From positions 1,160,932 through 1,224,931 of the forward strand of contig NW_003314290.1 in NCBI RefSeq assembly GCF_000143415.4: DNA of 64,000 nt, in the 5' to 3' direction. A model generated the notes under the pieces. The model was not told where the DNA came from. It saw nothing but the letters and a program-made list of their open reading frames with translations, and did no database searches. Shown here piece after piece: positions 1 to 11,187 of this stretch; positions within the stretch are counted from its first letter, which is position 1; each line of letters opens with the position of its first letter. The position numbers and the translations under genes were made by a program. Source of the stretch: Selaginella moellendorffii. Lineage: Eukaryota; Streptophyta; Lycopodiopsida; Selaginellales; Selaginellaceae.

Positions 1-350
1 ACATGGGGATAACTTCCCGAATACTCCTTTTTCAGTCCCCACTCAGTCCTATCTTGTCCATGGCCGTGTTCGCTAACACTGCCAGTAGGTTAAGGTCCAC
101 TGGCCTGACCACTAAATCCCACTATCCTTTAGGACTTCCTCACCATGTGATTGTATCTTTGGTCACTACATTAGAGGATTGCCCCTTTTCTATTCCACAG
201 TCTAGGACTTTGAGACAACATTTCGGAATACTATAGCCCTACGCGAGCCTCATGGGTACTCTCCCCACCTTCCACCTTTGGGTGCTCTAGCCATGGGGCT
301 AGAGCAAAGTTCCATTGAGCCATGCCAAATATCCAAGTAGGTAGTGCCAC
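1..350 (-). repeat. Retrotransposon-derived repeat, copy in inverse orientation of 38790-39100
   Basis: The reverse complement of this stretch aligns by eye with the plus strand at about 38790-39100. Shared landmarks in the same order are a 'gggtggca' block, a 'gaggtggaaggtgggga' block, and 'gtggtc' followed by 'ggccatggacaa'. The right-hand copy is more AT-rich, as expected from deamination of methylated DNA. No intact reading frame is seen. It is probably an LTR or internal piece of one retrotransposon family found at both ends of the window; I cannot name the family. Confidence 0.6.
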
Positions 351-379
351 CCATGCTTGGATTGTGAGCTTTGATTTTT

Positions 380-645
380 CGCCCCCCCGGGGGAAAAAAA
401 AAGGGTTTTTAAACCTTTCCCCAAGGTCCCCTCTTTGTTTTTTAATTTCCCCCCAAACTTTAGCCCCCTTGGGGGAAATTTCTCCCCCCAACCAAGGGGA
501 ATACCCTTCTTGGGTCCCATTATCCTTTCCGGGCCAAACAAGCTCCCGAGGGGTCCCCCCCTCCCCCCCCTCCCCCCCCCCCCCCCCCCCCCACTCTCCC
601 TACTGTACTTCTAGAACCCCCAGCAGCCCCCCCCCCCCTCCCCAA
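380..645. other. Homopolymer-smeared, probably low-quality sequence
   Basis: The stretch is a chain of stretched homopolymers (runs of g, a, t, then c), ending in long poly-C around 555-592. Flanking DNA has no such composition. The pattern looks like the poor tail of a Sanger read rather than a biological feature. Open frames crossing it are not credible genes. Confidence 0.55.
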
Positions 646-674
646 GGGGACGATTGCTTTGGGCTTTCACCCAA

Positions 675-800
675 TAGCCTTTATATTAGTATTCAGACTT
701 GGACTCGATCTTGGTCTCAATCTCGGACTCAGTCTCAGTCTCGGTTTTGGACTTAGACTCAGTCTTGGTTCCATCTTGGACTCCATCTCGGGCTAGTGTG
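675..800. repeat. GACTC/CTCGG-type minisatellite, copy 1
   Basis: Short imperfect units of the kind 'ctcggactcagt' and 'cttggactcgat' (about 6-12 bp) repeat across this stretch. The lead-in, 'gattgctttgggctt' and then 'tattagtatt', recurs before the array at 42795, so both belong to one repeat family. Confidence 0.7.
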
Positions 801-1499
801 CCAAAGACTTGTATGTCCCCATGGCTTATAGTAACATGTTTAGCCTAATTGTAATTCATAGGTTGACAATACCCTAGCTCAAATCTTTCAGAGAATGCTC
901 AACGTTCAGCCTCTAAGGCAAAAAGATTTGAGCAAATTCAAACTTGTATAAACAAAGATGCTCTAAGGAGCCATGAAGGAATAATAAGGGAAACCAATAG
1001 GCTCATTGATGGTCTTATCCACAAAATAGAGTCAAGAAATGATCATAATATGTTACATCATTTAATCCTTTGAAGTCCTCACATATTCTAAGTTTTCTAT
1101 AAGCTTTTCAAAGCACAATATTAGAAACCTAGTTTGAATGAGCCACAAGAACAATAAACCTTGCCAACAAGAGCTTTTGGATCTCTTTCTTAATTGCGAG
1201 ATGAAGAGATAGATTATATTGCTATATATGTTGACAAATATCAAAGAGTTTAATCTTATGCATGAGTGTCTATAGGAACATCTAGGAGTTGGTTGTAATC
1301 CTATGCAAACACATCAATGAAACTCTAAAGCAAGCTAATAAACTGTATCACATGTTCCTCATTCTTTTTCTTTAGATAAGAAAACCTAGTAGCAACAAAG
1401 ATGTAGCTCTACCTCGGTCTCCATCTTGGCTGGGATCTCAACTAAAGTCTTCTATGGGGAGGCAATACAGTGCGATTCCAAGCTGTTGGCTTCCCCATG

Positions 1500-1870
1500 G
1501 TTGTGATTGCATCATGTGACAGACAATTAGCCCAAACATTAGCTTTATAAAGAATGCTAATGAAGATGGCATCTCTAAAATTTTGTTATGAGTTAGCAAG
1601 TCATTAGTTGCAAATCTCTCATGAATTAGACATGGTGGAGCTTTAGTTCTTTTACTAATTTCATGGCATTGATCACAGCCACATACTCAACCTCATTTAC
1701 AGATAAAGCTGGCAAATGCATGGAGAGCTTGGCAACCTACTTATCCTGACCATCAATGATCCAGACACTAACACCACTTTATCGATATTACAAACACCAA
1801 ACTCCATCAATATAAGCCACAAATTGAGGAATGGAAACTTCTCCAAATAAAAGGAAAGGATGTACAATAT
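1500..1870 (-). pseudogene. Decayed retroelement RNase H fragment
   Basis: Read on the minus strand, an interrupted frame resembles the RNase H domain of plant retroelements. A 'FVAYIDG' start is followed by a 'GVSVWIIDGQ' segment, then 'LSVNEVEYVAVINAMKL', and later an 'ANCLSHDA'-like segment. Several stop codons interrupt the frame, so it is dead. The surrounding 1.0-3.6 kb contains no other gene I can support. Confidence 0.5.
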
Positions 1871-2439
1871 TGTCCTCTACCAAGCTTAGCTAGAGCTCTT
1901 AGCCCTTTGCATTGAAAGTTGTGCTAAGAGAGTTTGGTATTGACTCTTGGGCTCAATCTTTATTGAAAAAGCATATAACCACTAAGGGAAGATCTTTTAG
2001 TATATTAACACTCTTGATCTTCCTAAATTGATGCTAGGCACTACTCTAAATTGATGCCAGTGCATGCTAAATTGTTGGGCCTTAAAAGGTAGACACTAGC
2101 CACCTCCAAAACATCTAACTCAAGTAAATTCTTATCATGAAGCAGCTCTAGAAAAATGACTGGGAAATCATTTCTAACTTGAGTCTACACCATTTTCACA
2201 ACTTTGTGCTGTCCAAAAAGAGTATGCCTTTGTTTGTTGAGGAGAATGCTCATGTCTTGCCGTATAAAATTGTAAGTATTAACATGTTTCACAATCCACT
2301 ACCTTATGCCAAGTGCAACCAAGGATGAGGTAGTCATTGTCCTAAGGTGCCCTGACAACTCAACCACCAAGAAATCAATCACAACTTCTACACCCTTAGT
2401 CCAACTTTGTAGTCCAACAAAAGTCTTGAGCACAATTGC

Positions 2440-2575
2440 AATATGTGAAACACAAATCCTAGAGCCCCAAAAGTGGAGCCGAAAGGGTGCCACGTGGTAG
2501 TGGCCAAAATAGAAGCCAAACAAGAGTAACACATTTAGACTAAAAGCTCTTACTTGAAAAGTCAAGAGTGGGAGT
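2440..2575 (+). repeat. Retrotransposon-derived repeat matching 38645-38770
   Basis: The order 'cacaaatcc', 'gccccaaaa', 'gtgcca', 'agtcaagagtggga' occurs here and again at about 38650-38770 in the same orientation, with the right-hand copy shifted toward A and T. Together with the 1-350/38790 match this shows that one repeat family is scattered and rearranged at both ends of the window. Confidence 0.6.
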
Positions 2576-2674
2576 GGAACTCCCAATGAAGTGTTCGAGA
2601 AATAAACACAAAGCAAGTAATAAGTGAGTCTCTAGAAAAGGGACATAAAAGGACCAACACATGACACATGGAAG

Positions 2675-2945
2675 AGTATGAGATGGCCCAAGATGGAGTT
2701 GAAGATGAAGTTCAAGATGAAATCTGAAATGGACCCGAGATGGAGTCCGAGATGGACCCGAAGTGGAGTCTGAGATGGATTTGAGATAGATCCGAGATGA
2801 AGTCCAAGATGGATCCGAAATGCAATTGAAGATGGAGTTCAAGATGGAGTATGAGATGGAGTATGAGATGGAGTCTGAGATGAACCCGAGATAAAGTCTA
2901 AGATGGACCCGAGATGGAGTCTGAGATAGAGTCCAAGATAAATAT
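2675..2945. repeat. GAGATGGA minisatellite (reverse-complement form)
   Basis: Repeated units such as 'gagatggagtctgagatgga' and 'gacccgagatggagtc' run for about 270 bp. They are the reverse-complement type of the arrays at 675 and 42795. A minus-strand frame across it (2540-2842) is a by-product of the repeat, with SRT/PSRI-type periodic residues, and is not called as a gene. Confidence 0.7.
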
Positions 2946-3183
2946 CTATATAGTCTTCTGTCAACTTGACCATGGCATTGGTTCTTCTATTATTGCCTCG
3001 GGATACCCCAAAAACATTTTCTCTTCTTCCATATCAACATTGTATTTCTAGCAACTCCAAAACCACTATGTGTTAATTTTGGACAATATCCACCTTGCTC
3101 TTCCTCACTTCTTCAACTTGTTGGATTACTCTATGGCAAGGATCACAAAGATTCTTGGCCAAACTGTGGGAATCCACTGACAC

Positions 3184-3618
3184 TCATAGATTTTGCATGA
3201 GAGGCACCATTCTATGGAGATTTAGTGGCACAGCTAAAAGGAACCTTAGATATGCTGAAAGTGCCATGCTAACCTTAAGCTCTTCTAAAGAATAATGAGA
3301 ATCCTCCATATCCACATCCAAAAGGTCTTCTTTGGTATAAAGACATGAAATCACCTCTAAAAGATTGGTCACTGCTACCTTACCATCCAGGCTTAGGCCT
3401 GTGCTAGTCATGATCCTCCTACAGAATCTCTTGCTTAGGGAAAGCTTGCTCCATCCCCTTTTCTTAATCTTGGGCTTGTTCTGCTTGCTCTCAAACTCCA
3501 AGCATACTTGCACCACCCTCTTGGGCACCTTTTCCCTTGGCCACTGGTGTTTTTTATTAGGCACACTACTCAGAAAGGCCAACCTAACATTGCTTCTCAT
3601 GCTTTGTAGAGGGTTCAC
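3184..3618 (-). pseudogene. Unrecognised 144-codon open frame inside repeat DNA
   Basis: This is the longest clean frame in the left repeat region. It has a basic N-terminal part with a 'NKPKIKKRGWSKLSLSKRF' segment and an acidic middle ('YTKEDLLDVDMEDSHYSLEELK'-like). I recognise no family. Retroelement fragments on both sides suggest that it is a piece of a transposon polyprotein or a captured gene. No splice-consistent continuation was found. Confidence 0.3.
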
Positions 3619-4585
3619 TTGGTCCTAAACAAGATCCACCTTTGGCCATCTTCCTACATTCAACTCTTCAAGAAGATATCACAATAGTATTAGTTTAGAG
3701 ATCAACAAAAGAAACCTACACTCCAGAAGCTAATTCTCTCTTGGTGTTAGAGAAATCATCTGCATGTGAAAAAGGTGTGATGAACAAACTTGTCACTCAA
3801 GCCATATAGCATGCAATATCCAACACATTAGCTTGGCAATATTTTCTTGATCTCTCACTAATACAACTTGGTTGCTCTCTTCTTGCTAGTGGCAGCCTGC
3901 AAAACAAGTGTGCACATGTGACCCAGCCTCACAGCACATTGCAGATGCCTCCAGATCACACTCCAACATCAATAGAAACACATTTATTATTCAAATAAAA
4001 GAACCTACTTCCATAAATGCACTTCAATCTAAGCCACTCAAGATGCTTGTAAGCAACAAAATACTCTCATACTCTAAAGCACACTCCAAAAAACATTGTT
4101 AAATATAGAATCCCTAAAGAGTGGTGTGAGGCCTAACTTAATCTTCACTCCCCTGCTTCCCACTTTTATTCTCCAACTGTGAGATTCTTGGGATCTCATA
4201 ATCCTTTGCTCTATTTGATTATGAGTTTGCTCCTTCATGAGTTTATGGGGTATAGGCTTTCTTTGATTTTTATTGGCTTTTCATTGACTTATTTTGATTA
4301 CATTGACGTGTTGAGCTCAATTTTTTGCTTGCAATCTCAGGTTGGATCTACTGAGAAGTTCTTCTAAGAACAAAAAGCTTGTCACACTGCTCTCTTGCAG
4401 TTTTCAATATGGATAACTCTGATTCCATCTCTTTGAAGACTCTTAAAACACCAGCCCCAGCCAGTGGGACGTTTGTCCAAGCCTGCCAAATGGAAGTGAT
4501 ACTTTATAATGGGTTTACCCTAAGAAGCCTTACAAATTATAACGTAGGCTGTCCATTGTTAAGAAATGCCCTAGGTGGTCATTCC

Positions 4586-6924
4586 ATGGCGGACGAGGTG
4601 ATCGGACGAAAGGAGCACGCTTTTCTAGTCGCCGCGGCCTACTTTCTGCGCGATGAGGCTTGCGGCGATGATCGCGGGGTAGAAATCGCTAGGGAGGAAG
4701 AGAAAGAAGCGCAAGAACAAGGCAGCGAAGAAGAGGAAGAAGACGACGAAGAGGAGGAGGGAGAAGAAGGCGAAGAACAAGGAAGCGAAGAAGAAGAAGA
4801 AGAGGAAGAGGAAAAAGGAGACGAAGAGGAAGAAGGTAATCCAGGTACTAGCGATGGTCAATCGAGCGACGAAGAAGACGAGGAGCTCCGGATGGATCCC
4901 GTCATTCTCGATCTCCTCCCTGATCCATCGTCTTCGGAGGACGAAATCGAGGCGATGCCGCGAGAGAGAGAAATGCCGCTGCCGGGGCACGCAAATGCCG
5001 CGACGAGGGATAGGGTCGTCTCCGGCAAGTTGCCGCGCGATCGAGGGTTCTCGGGCGGGAATGGCAAGATCGACAGGGACGAGCAGCACTGGCGCCAGCG
5101 CTGGGAGATTCTAGACAAAGATTGGCGGCCGACAAAGAGCAGCGCCAGCGATCGGGAGGCGCGGCCAGATGCCGTCGCCGATGGAAATCCAGGGAAGAAG
5201 AAGGAAATCCGAGTGGAAGAGCAGCTGGAATCGGGCCCGGCGAAGCCAAGATCGTGGAGTCGTGACGCGTCCTTGCGATCGAACATCATGAATCCTTTCA
5301 GCGGTGGCTCTGGAGCTAGAAATTTCGTGGCGAGATTGGAGGCCTCGCAAGGAGGAGATGCCGGCAGCGGTTATCCGGGATCTTCTCCCTACCTGACATG
5401 GAATGTGCGATCGCGGGCGATCTCTCTCCCCGATTCGAGAGAGAGCCAATCTTGGCTGGAGGCAAAACCCTCTTCTTTTTTCTCGAAAAGGAGGAGAGAG
5501 GAGGAGGAAGAAGAAGAAGCTATGGCGGGCAGGAAGAAGAAGGCGTTCGCGCTGTTCGATCGGTTTATTTCGTGCAAGAAGATCCCTCGTCCCAGAGATG
5601 AGGCGGCGGCGTCGGCGGCGGCGTACAAGCTCACGGAATCTTGCAAGCTGGTTCTCCAGGGCGGCGATATCACGATCTGGCGCAAGGATGGTCACAGCGA
5701 TGCGATCGTCAATGCGGCTAACGAGCGGATGCTCGGCGGCGGCGGCGTGGATGGAGGTAAGCAACGCGATCCTTGATCATCTAGGTTCTTGTTCTTCTTC
5801 TCGCGTGATTGGGGGTTTTCTGGGAGCATTCTTGCTTGGTTGGCTTTGGGATTTTTCCATGGCATTTTGGATCGATCGCATCGTTTGCCTCGTTTTCTTC
5901 TTGGATGCATGCTGGTTGGATTGATATCGCGGGAATGGTTTTTTTTTTTTTTTTTCCTTGGATGGCTGTTACATTTTTTCCTTTGAGAAATGCAGGCCCC
6001 GATTGGATCGATATCGTGGTTTTTTTTTTTTTTTCTTTCTTTTTCCTGGATGGCTATTACATTTTTTTCTTGAGAACTTTTTTCTCTTCTTTGTGTGGTC
6101 TTCTTGCATTGCGAATCTCTCCCAACCTTGGAACTTTGTGTTTGTTGGTGTGATCAAAACTTATAGACTCGGATTTGGCTAGATTTGAATAACTTGTTCC
6201 GGAGCTTTCGCGAGATCTCACTTACGTGCATTGCGTTTTTGCAGCTATTCATGACGCGGCTGGGCCGGAACTTCGCGATGCCTGCCGGGAATTGCCACTA
6301 GTGGAGCCGGGAGTGCGCTGCCCAGTCGGACATGCCGTGGAAACACCGTAAGTGTTCGTGTGTAGATTCTTTTTCTTAGACAAATCTTTTGTTCTTTGGT
6401 TGCAGAGGCTTTTTGCTGCCGGTTGCGCGGATCATCCACACGGTTGGGCCAATGTATTTCAAATCATCCAGAGTAAAGGCAGCTGCTCTGCTACGAGATG
6501 CATACCGGTACATGTCTCTAGTTTCTGATTTGTTTCCTTGTTTCTAATCTTCCTCTTCGCAGCAACTCACTCGAGCTTGCGAGGGAGAAAGGCGTCAAGT
6601 TCATCGCATTTCCTGCCATCTCGTGTGGAATCTACGGGTAAGTTTGTTAGTCTCTGGCCTTTCGTTTTTCTTTCTTTTGGAAACTGCTCGTATTTTCTCT
6701 GCTTAGGTGCCCTGTGGACGAGGGTGCCGCGATTGCTTTGGATGCCGTGCATGCAAACGCTGCCGACTTTGAAGAAGTACGTTTGCTTGTGTTTTATCTT
6801 TGAGCCATATGTGGAGACGTCTTGTTTTGCATAGATACATTTCGTCCTGTTCGATGGGTCTGCAAGAAAGGCATGGTTCGAGGCAGCCGATAAAAGGTTT
6901 CAAGCATTGGATGTAAATGCTTAA
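4586..6924 (+). CDS. Macro-domain (ADP-ribose-binding) protein with long acidic N-terminal extension
   Basis: Six exons in consistent phase: 4586-5756, 6245-6347, 6406-6507, 6563-6637, 6707-6776 and 6835-6924. The C-terminal ~190 residues are a macro domain, which in this family binds ADP-ribose or removes it or related adducts. Visible motifs are the ligand loop 'DAIVNAANERMLGGGGVDG', 'HTVGPMYF' and 'AFPAISCGIYG'. This matches the small plant Appr-1-p processing family. An in-frame ATG at 5522 would give a protein of ~224 residues, the usual family length. Starting at 4586 gives ~536 residues and adds a low-complexity extension with Glu-rich tracts (4691-4835). The frame stays open from 4586 to 5522 in GC-rich, gene-like sequence, so a fusion or an alternative start are both possible. 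A glutamate-rich charged patch (5485-5520) directly precedes the inner ATG. Confidence 0.85.
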
Positions 6925-7615
6925 GGTTCGTGTGCTCTTCCTTCTTTTCGCTCGTCATTTAATGCATTGCAATGCTAGGCTTTAAACCCTTTTCTAGTTG
7001 CGGAGATCCAGGAATGGATGATCAGCCTAGACGGGTGTAAAAGACGAAGGTCCGGCGAAATTTTTCCGTGCTGCTGGCGTTTGTTTCGTAGCTGAATGTC
7101 CATACAATTGCTATGAAGGTTGCCACTTAAAAATATATCATTTGATCAAAGGCGCAAGTGGCAGCTAAGCGTGCGTAGAATGTGCTCTCGAGAAGAGAGT
7201 TTTGATAGTAATTCGATAGAATTTCCAGTCCTTTCGTTCATAGTTTCGACACCAAGACCTTAGAAATAAGAACAAAACTGATCCTACCTTCATCTGATCT
7301 TCCAGTAGAGGATCTTTTGTATTGAAGATCCAGCACAGTATTGAAAGAAAAACATGACAAACAATCGAAAAGAACTTTGTAGGAAGATGACCTTCTCCAT
7401 TCAGTCCAATGAACTGCAACACATGAAAAATAAAAATTAAAAAAACAAAATAGCTTTTAAACACCTTAACTTGTTAGTGTGTGAGAAGATTATGTTTTAA
7501 TGGTTAAGATTAAACCTTGCTAATATAGATTTTATAGTCGGGTCTTACCTCCATAAAGGTTTGGATATATAGAATAGTTTTCAGACGAAAAGGTGGCAAT
7601 GGCAAGCTTTGTCGA
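6925..7615. other. Intergenic, convergent 3' ends
   Basis: Lies between the stop of the macro-domain gene (plus strand) and the stop of the YG-repeat gene (minus strand). It is AT-rich and likely holds both 3' UTRs. No gene, RNA or repeat was recognised. Confidence 0.6.
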
Positions 7616-10600
7616 TCACTTGTCACTCTTTCCCGTGGATCCAAAGGGCTTGGGAGGCTTGGAGAAGTCCTCGTCCGGGAAGTAGTGCCTCCTCATCTCG
7701 TCAATCGAGTTCCACTTGCGAGAGCCGTCGGGAAGAACAAAGCCGCCAGCCTTTGGATCCGGGGCCTTGTACGTTCTCTTTGGCGGCGTGGAGAAATCCT
7801 CGTTTGGGAAGTAGTGCCGCCGCATCTCGTCGATCGAGTTCCACTTCCTGGAGCCGTCGGGGATGACGAATCCACCCGCGCTGGGGTCGGGGGTCTTGTA
7901 AGTCCTGCGTGGCGGCGGCTCGTTATCGCAGTTTGGGAAGTAGTGCCGCCTCATCTCGTCCACCGACGTCCACTTGTTCGTGCCGTCTGGAAGCTTGAAC
8001 TCGGGCATTGGTCCCTTGTTGATCCTGTTTCCAGCAGCAGCTCCTCCTCCTCTGGATGAACCAGCAAAAGAGCTCCTGGTTGCTGGAGATTGCGACGACG
8101 GGGGAGGAGAAGAGGAAGACGCGTAAGGATTTGCTGGCGATGGCGATGGCGATGGAGAAGGATTTGGTGGCGTTTGAGAGCTTGGTGGTGCTGGTGGAGC
8201 GCCAAAGCCATAAGAACTCGCAGGCGTGCCGACGTCTCCACCCAAGTAGCTCGTGCCATATCCAGTTCCAGTGCCAGGTAGAGCCGAGCTTGATACAGTC
8301 TGAGGGGACGAGCTCGAAGTTTGGCCTCCAGTCGAAGCGGTTGGAGTAGCCGATCCAGACAACGACGACGCTAGGGTGGATTCGCCAGAGGCCGGTGTTG
8401 ATGGTGATGATCCCGTTAAAGCTGGCGAAGTTGACGATGATGCTACCAGCGTCGGCTCGCCAGCTGACGAACTACTAGATCCTACTGAAGCTGCCGCTTC
8501 AACACCAGAGCCACTCGCGGAGACTGACGGTCCCGCACTAGATCCAGAACTCTCTGCTGCGATTACCAGCGTCAACAACATTGTATTCAATCTTAGAAAC
8601 CAAATCATACTCAAAGACTATATACCTGATTCAAAACTTGAAGCCGCTCCAGGGGCTGCCGCCTGCGAGCTAGTTGCAGCAGCGCTCTCACTCCCATATC
8701 CCGTGCTCGGGCTTGAAGATGGTGCGCTGCTCCCATATCCCGTGCTCGGGCTGGAAGATGGTGCGCTGTTCCACTCCGTGCTCGGGCTTGAAGATGGTGC
8801 ACTGTTCCACCCCGTGCTCGGGCTCGAAGATGGTGCACTGTTCCACGCCGTGCTGGGGCTCGAAGACGGTGCACTGTTCCACCCCGTGCTCGGACTCGAA
8901 GATGGTGCACTGTTCCACGCCGTGCTTGGGTTCGAAGACGGTGCACTGTTCCACCCCGTGCTCGGACTCGAAGATGGTGCGCTGTTCCACGACGGCGTTG
9001 TCGAGGATCCAAAGTCTGGAGTGCTGCTCGTTTGGTAGCCGCCACTCGTCGAGGACCCAAAGCCCGTAGAGTTTCCTTGGTAGCCTCCCGTCGCTGTGGA
9101 GCCAAACGAGCTTCCTGTGGAGCCTCCCGGATACGAAGAGCTAGGCGTGGTCCCGTATCCGGGCGAGGAAGCTCCAGGATTTCCCCCGAGGAAACTTGTA
9201 GCCGAGAATGGCGTCGTAGAGCTGTCCGGCTCTGTGGATGGCGGCGGCGGTGGCGGCGTTGGAGCGGTGCTCATCCCCTTCCTCCACCCAAAGTCAGTGC
9301 TTGCGTTGGGCGTCGTCGGGTTGCTGTGGTATCTGGGCGTGAAGCCAGGCGAGCTCCTGCCGAATGAGCTTCCGCCACCAAAGGAGCTCCCGCCAAAGCC
9401 GTTGGAGCTACCATAGCCGGTTGAGCTCCCACCAAAGCCCGTCGAAGAGTTTCCACCGAAACCACCGCCAAAGCCACTTCCAGTTGAAGAATTGTCACCA
9501 AAGCCACCCGAAGAAGTCCCACCGAAACCAGTGGAGCCACCAAAGCCGCTTCCAGTCGAAGAACTTTCTCCAAAATTTGTGGAGCCGCCAAATCCGCTTC
9601 CAGTCGAGGAGTTCCCACCGTAGCCCCCACCGAAGGTACTCCCTGCTGACGAGCTTCCACCATATCCGGTTGAAGCATTTCCACCCCAAGAATTTCCCGA
9701 GCTTCCATATCCAGTCGAGGAACCACCTCCACCGTAACCCGTGCCAGAACTAGTAGAACTTCCACCAAAGCCGGTCGAAGAGTTTTGACCATCACCAAAG
9801 CCCGTCGAAGAGTTTTGACCATAGCCAGTCGAGGTGGATGAGTTTCCTCCACCGTAGCCAGTGGACGCGTCTCCAAAACCAGTCGACGTTCCATAACCGG
9901 TCGTGGAGCTCGGGGTTGTGCCAGTCCCATAGCCAGTCGATGCCGGGGACGTTCCGCCAAAGCTTCCATAGCCGGTGGACGCAGAAGAAGTTCCGTATCC
10001 GGTCGACCCAGGCGAGCTATAGCCTGTTGATGGGTTTCCACCATAGCCTCCGGTAGTCGAGGACGTTCCAGCACCATATCCAGTCGAGGGCGTCGTTCCA
10101 GCACCATAACCAGTCGAGGACGTTCCAGCACCATACCCCGTCGAGGGCGTCGTTCCAGCACCATAGCCAGTCGAGGACGTTCCAGCACCATAGCCCGTCG
10201 AGGGCGTCGTTCCAGCACCATAGCCAGTCGAGGACGTTCCAGCACCATATCCGGTCGAGGGCGTCGTTCCAGCACCATAACCAGTCGAGGACGTTCCAGC
10301 TCCATAGCCAGTAGAAGAAGCTCCACTCGCGCCATAGCCACCGCCATAGCCCGTCGACGAGCTCACACCATAGCCACCCGCAGGAGCACCAGCGCCTCCA
10401 GTATAACCAGTGGTCGATGGAGTAGCCGGAGAAGCAGCCGCATCAAAAGTAGTAGCAGGAGCACCACCAAGTCCACCAGAAGCAGCAGCGCTTCCAGTAG
10501 ATCCTCCACCGGATAGAGCATTCGCATCAGCTTCTCCACTAGAAGCAGCCCCTTTCTGGCCAGAATAATCAGCGCCACCGCCAGGAGGAGCCACAGAGCT

Positions 10601-11020
10601 ACCATAGCCCCCACCGGGGTTATCTACGCCACCAGCGCTTGGATTCGCCCATGTCTTCCCAATCCTTTTGTCGATAGAAGAGCTCCCCGTGCTGTAGACG
10701 AAGTTCTTCTTGTCCTCCTCGGTGGCATTGGGATTAATCCAGATGTTGTTGTTGTTGCTCACGCCGCCGCCATAGCCGGGGTTAGAACCAGCTCCAAAAC
10801 CCCCACCACCGCTCGAGGCGCTGCTATCAGCGCTGTATGAGCAGCATCTGGTTCCATACCTCGGATTCGCGAAGAGACGAACTGGTGCTGGCGATGGCGC
10901 CGGAGCTGGAGACCCTAGCACGCTCTTGCGCAATGCCGCGGGGCTCTTCCCCGGCCGGGAGGCAGGGAATGCGGTCGACGGCGCCAAGCTTGGCGCTCCC
11001 AACAGGACCTGGCTCGCCAT
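7616..11020 (-). CDS. Large YG/S-rich repeat protein with triplicated C-terminal 'DEMRRHYFP' motif, probably organelle-targeted
   Basis: Two exons: 11020-8626 and 8556-7616, joined in phase, giving ~1,110 residues. The N terminus (about residues 1-65) is rich in Ala, Ser, Pro and Arg, lacks acidic residues and resembles a mitochondrial or plastid presequence. Next come a 'GKTWANPSAGG' motif, 17-residue 'STGYGAGT' repeats (10060-10310), many 'SSTGYGG'/'STGFGG' units, a conserved island 'NPTTPNASTDFGWRKG' (9276-9323), and 12-residue 'WNSAPSSSPSTG' repeats (8690-9000). The C terminus holds three copies of a ~40-residue unit built on 'PDGSRKWNSIDEMRRHYFP'. The island and the YG repeats recur in the helicase at 15755-19304. 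The GKTW motif and a single C-terminal copy recur in the protein at 23414. I do not recognise a named family. The composition resembles FUS-like low-complexity domains, which suggests self-association. Confidence 0.8.
8690..9000 (-). repeat. Coding tandem repeat, 36-bp (12-residue) unit
   Basis: About eight head-to-tail 36-bp units encode the period W/Y-N/G-S-A-P-S-S-S-P-S-T-G/A/E inside the YG-repeat gene. Units differ by a few bases, with alternation of the last codon (G/A), which suggests duplication in pairs. Confidence 0.85.
10060..10310 (-). repeat. Coding tandem repeat, 51-bp (17-residue) unit
   Basis: Nearly identical 51-bp units encode 'STGYGAGTSSTGYGAGTTP' in overlapping register inside the YG-repeat gene. 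High identity between units indicates recent expansion or gene conversion. Confidence 0.85.
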
Positions 11021-11114
11021 AGCCTAGGGTTTTAGAAAAAAATATCTTCCAAAAACCCTTATGGTAAAAATTTAAACCTCCTAGTAGGAAAAACTCTAGG
11101 GGTTACCAACATGT

Positions 11115-11187
11115 GACTCCATGGCCCAACGGATAAGGCGCTGGTCTACGGAACCAGAGATTCTGGGTTCGATCCCCAGTGGAGTCG
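11115..11187 (+). tRNA. tRNA-Arg (ACG)
   Basis: A 73-nt cloverleaf. The 7-bp acceptor GACTCCA pairs with TGGAGTC and is followed by discriminator G. The anticodon stem CTGGT/ACCAG carries loop CTACGGA with anticodon ACG. The T loop is GGTTCGATCC type. No intron is visible. A short T run (11188-11190, then TTAATT) could serve Pol III termination. CCA is not encoded, as expected for a nuclear gene. Confidence 0.95.

Noticed and set aside
4625-5764. Minus-strand frames with Phe/Leu-rich stretches resembling membrane segments
   Set aside because: They are complements of Glu-coding GAA/GAG runs of the macro-domain gene's N-terminal extension.
8376-9038. 220-codon plus-strand frame with 'VLGLEDGALFH' repeats
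   Set aside because: It is the antisense shadow of the 36-bp coding repeats of the minus-strand YG gene. Perfect periodicity in all frames is a property of the repeat.
8690-10310. Regular direct repeats considered as a CRISPR array
   Set aside because: Units are contiguous without unique spacers, are multiples of three and encode a repeated peptide in a eukaryotic gene.
9271-10347. 358-codon minus-strand frame rich in Arg/Pro/Met
   Set aside because: Alternative frame of the same YG repeats; lacks an N terminus, splice logic or family match.
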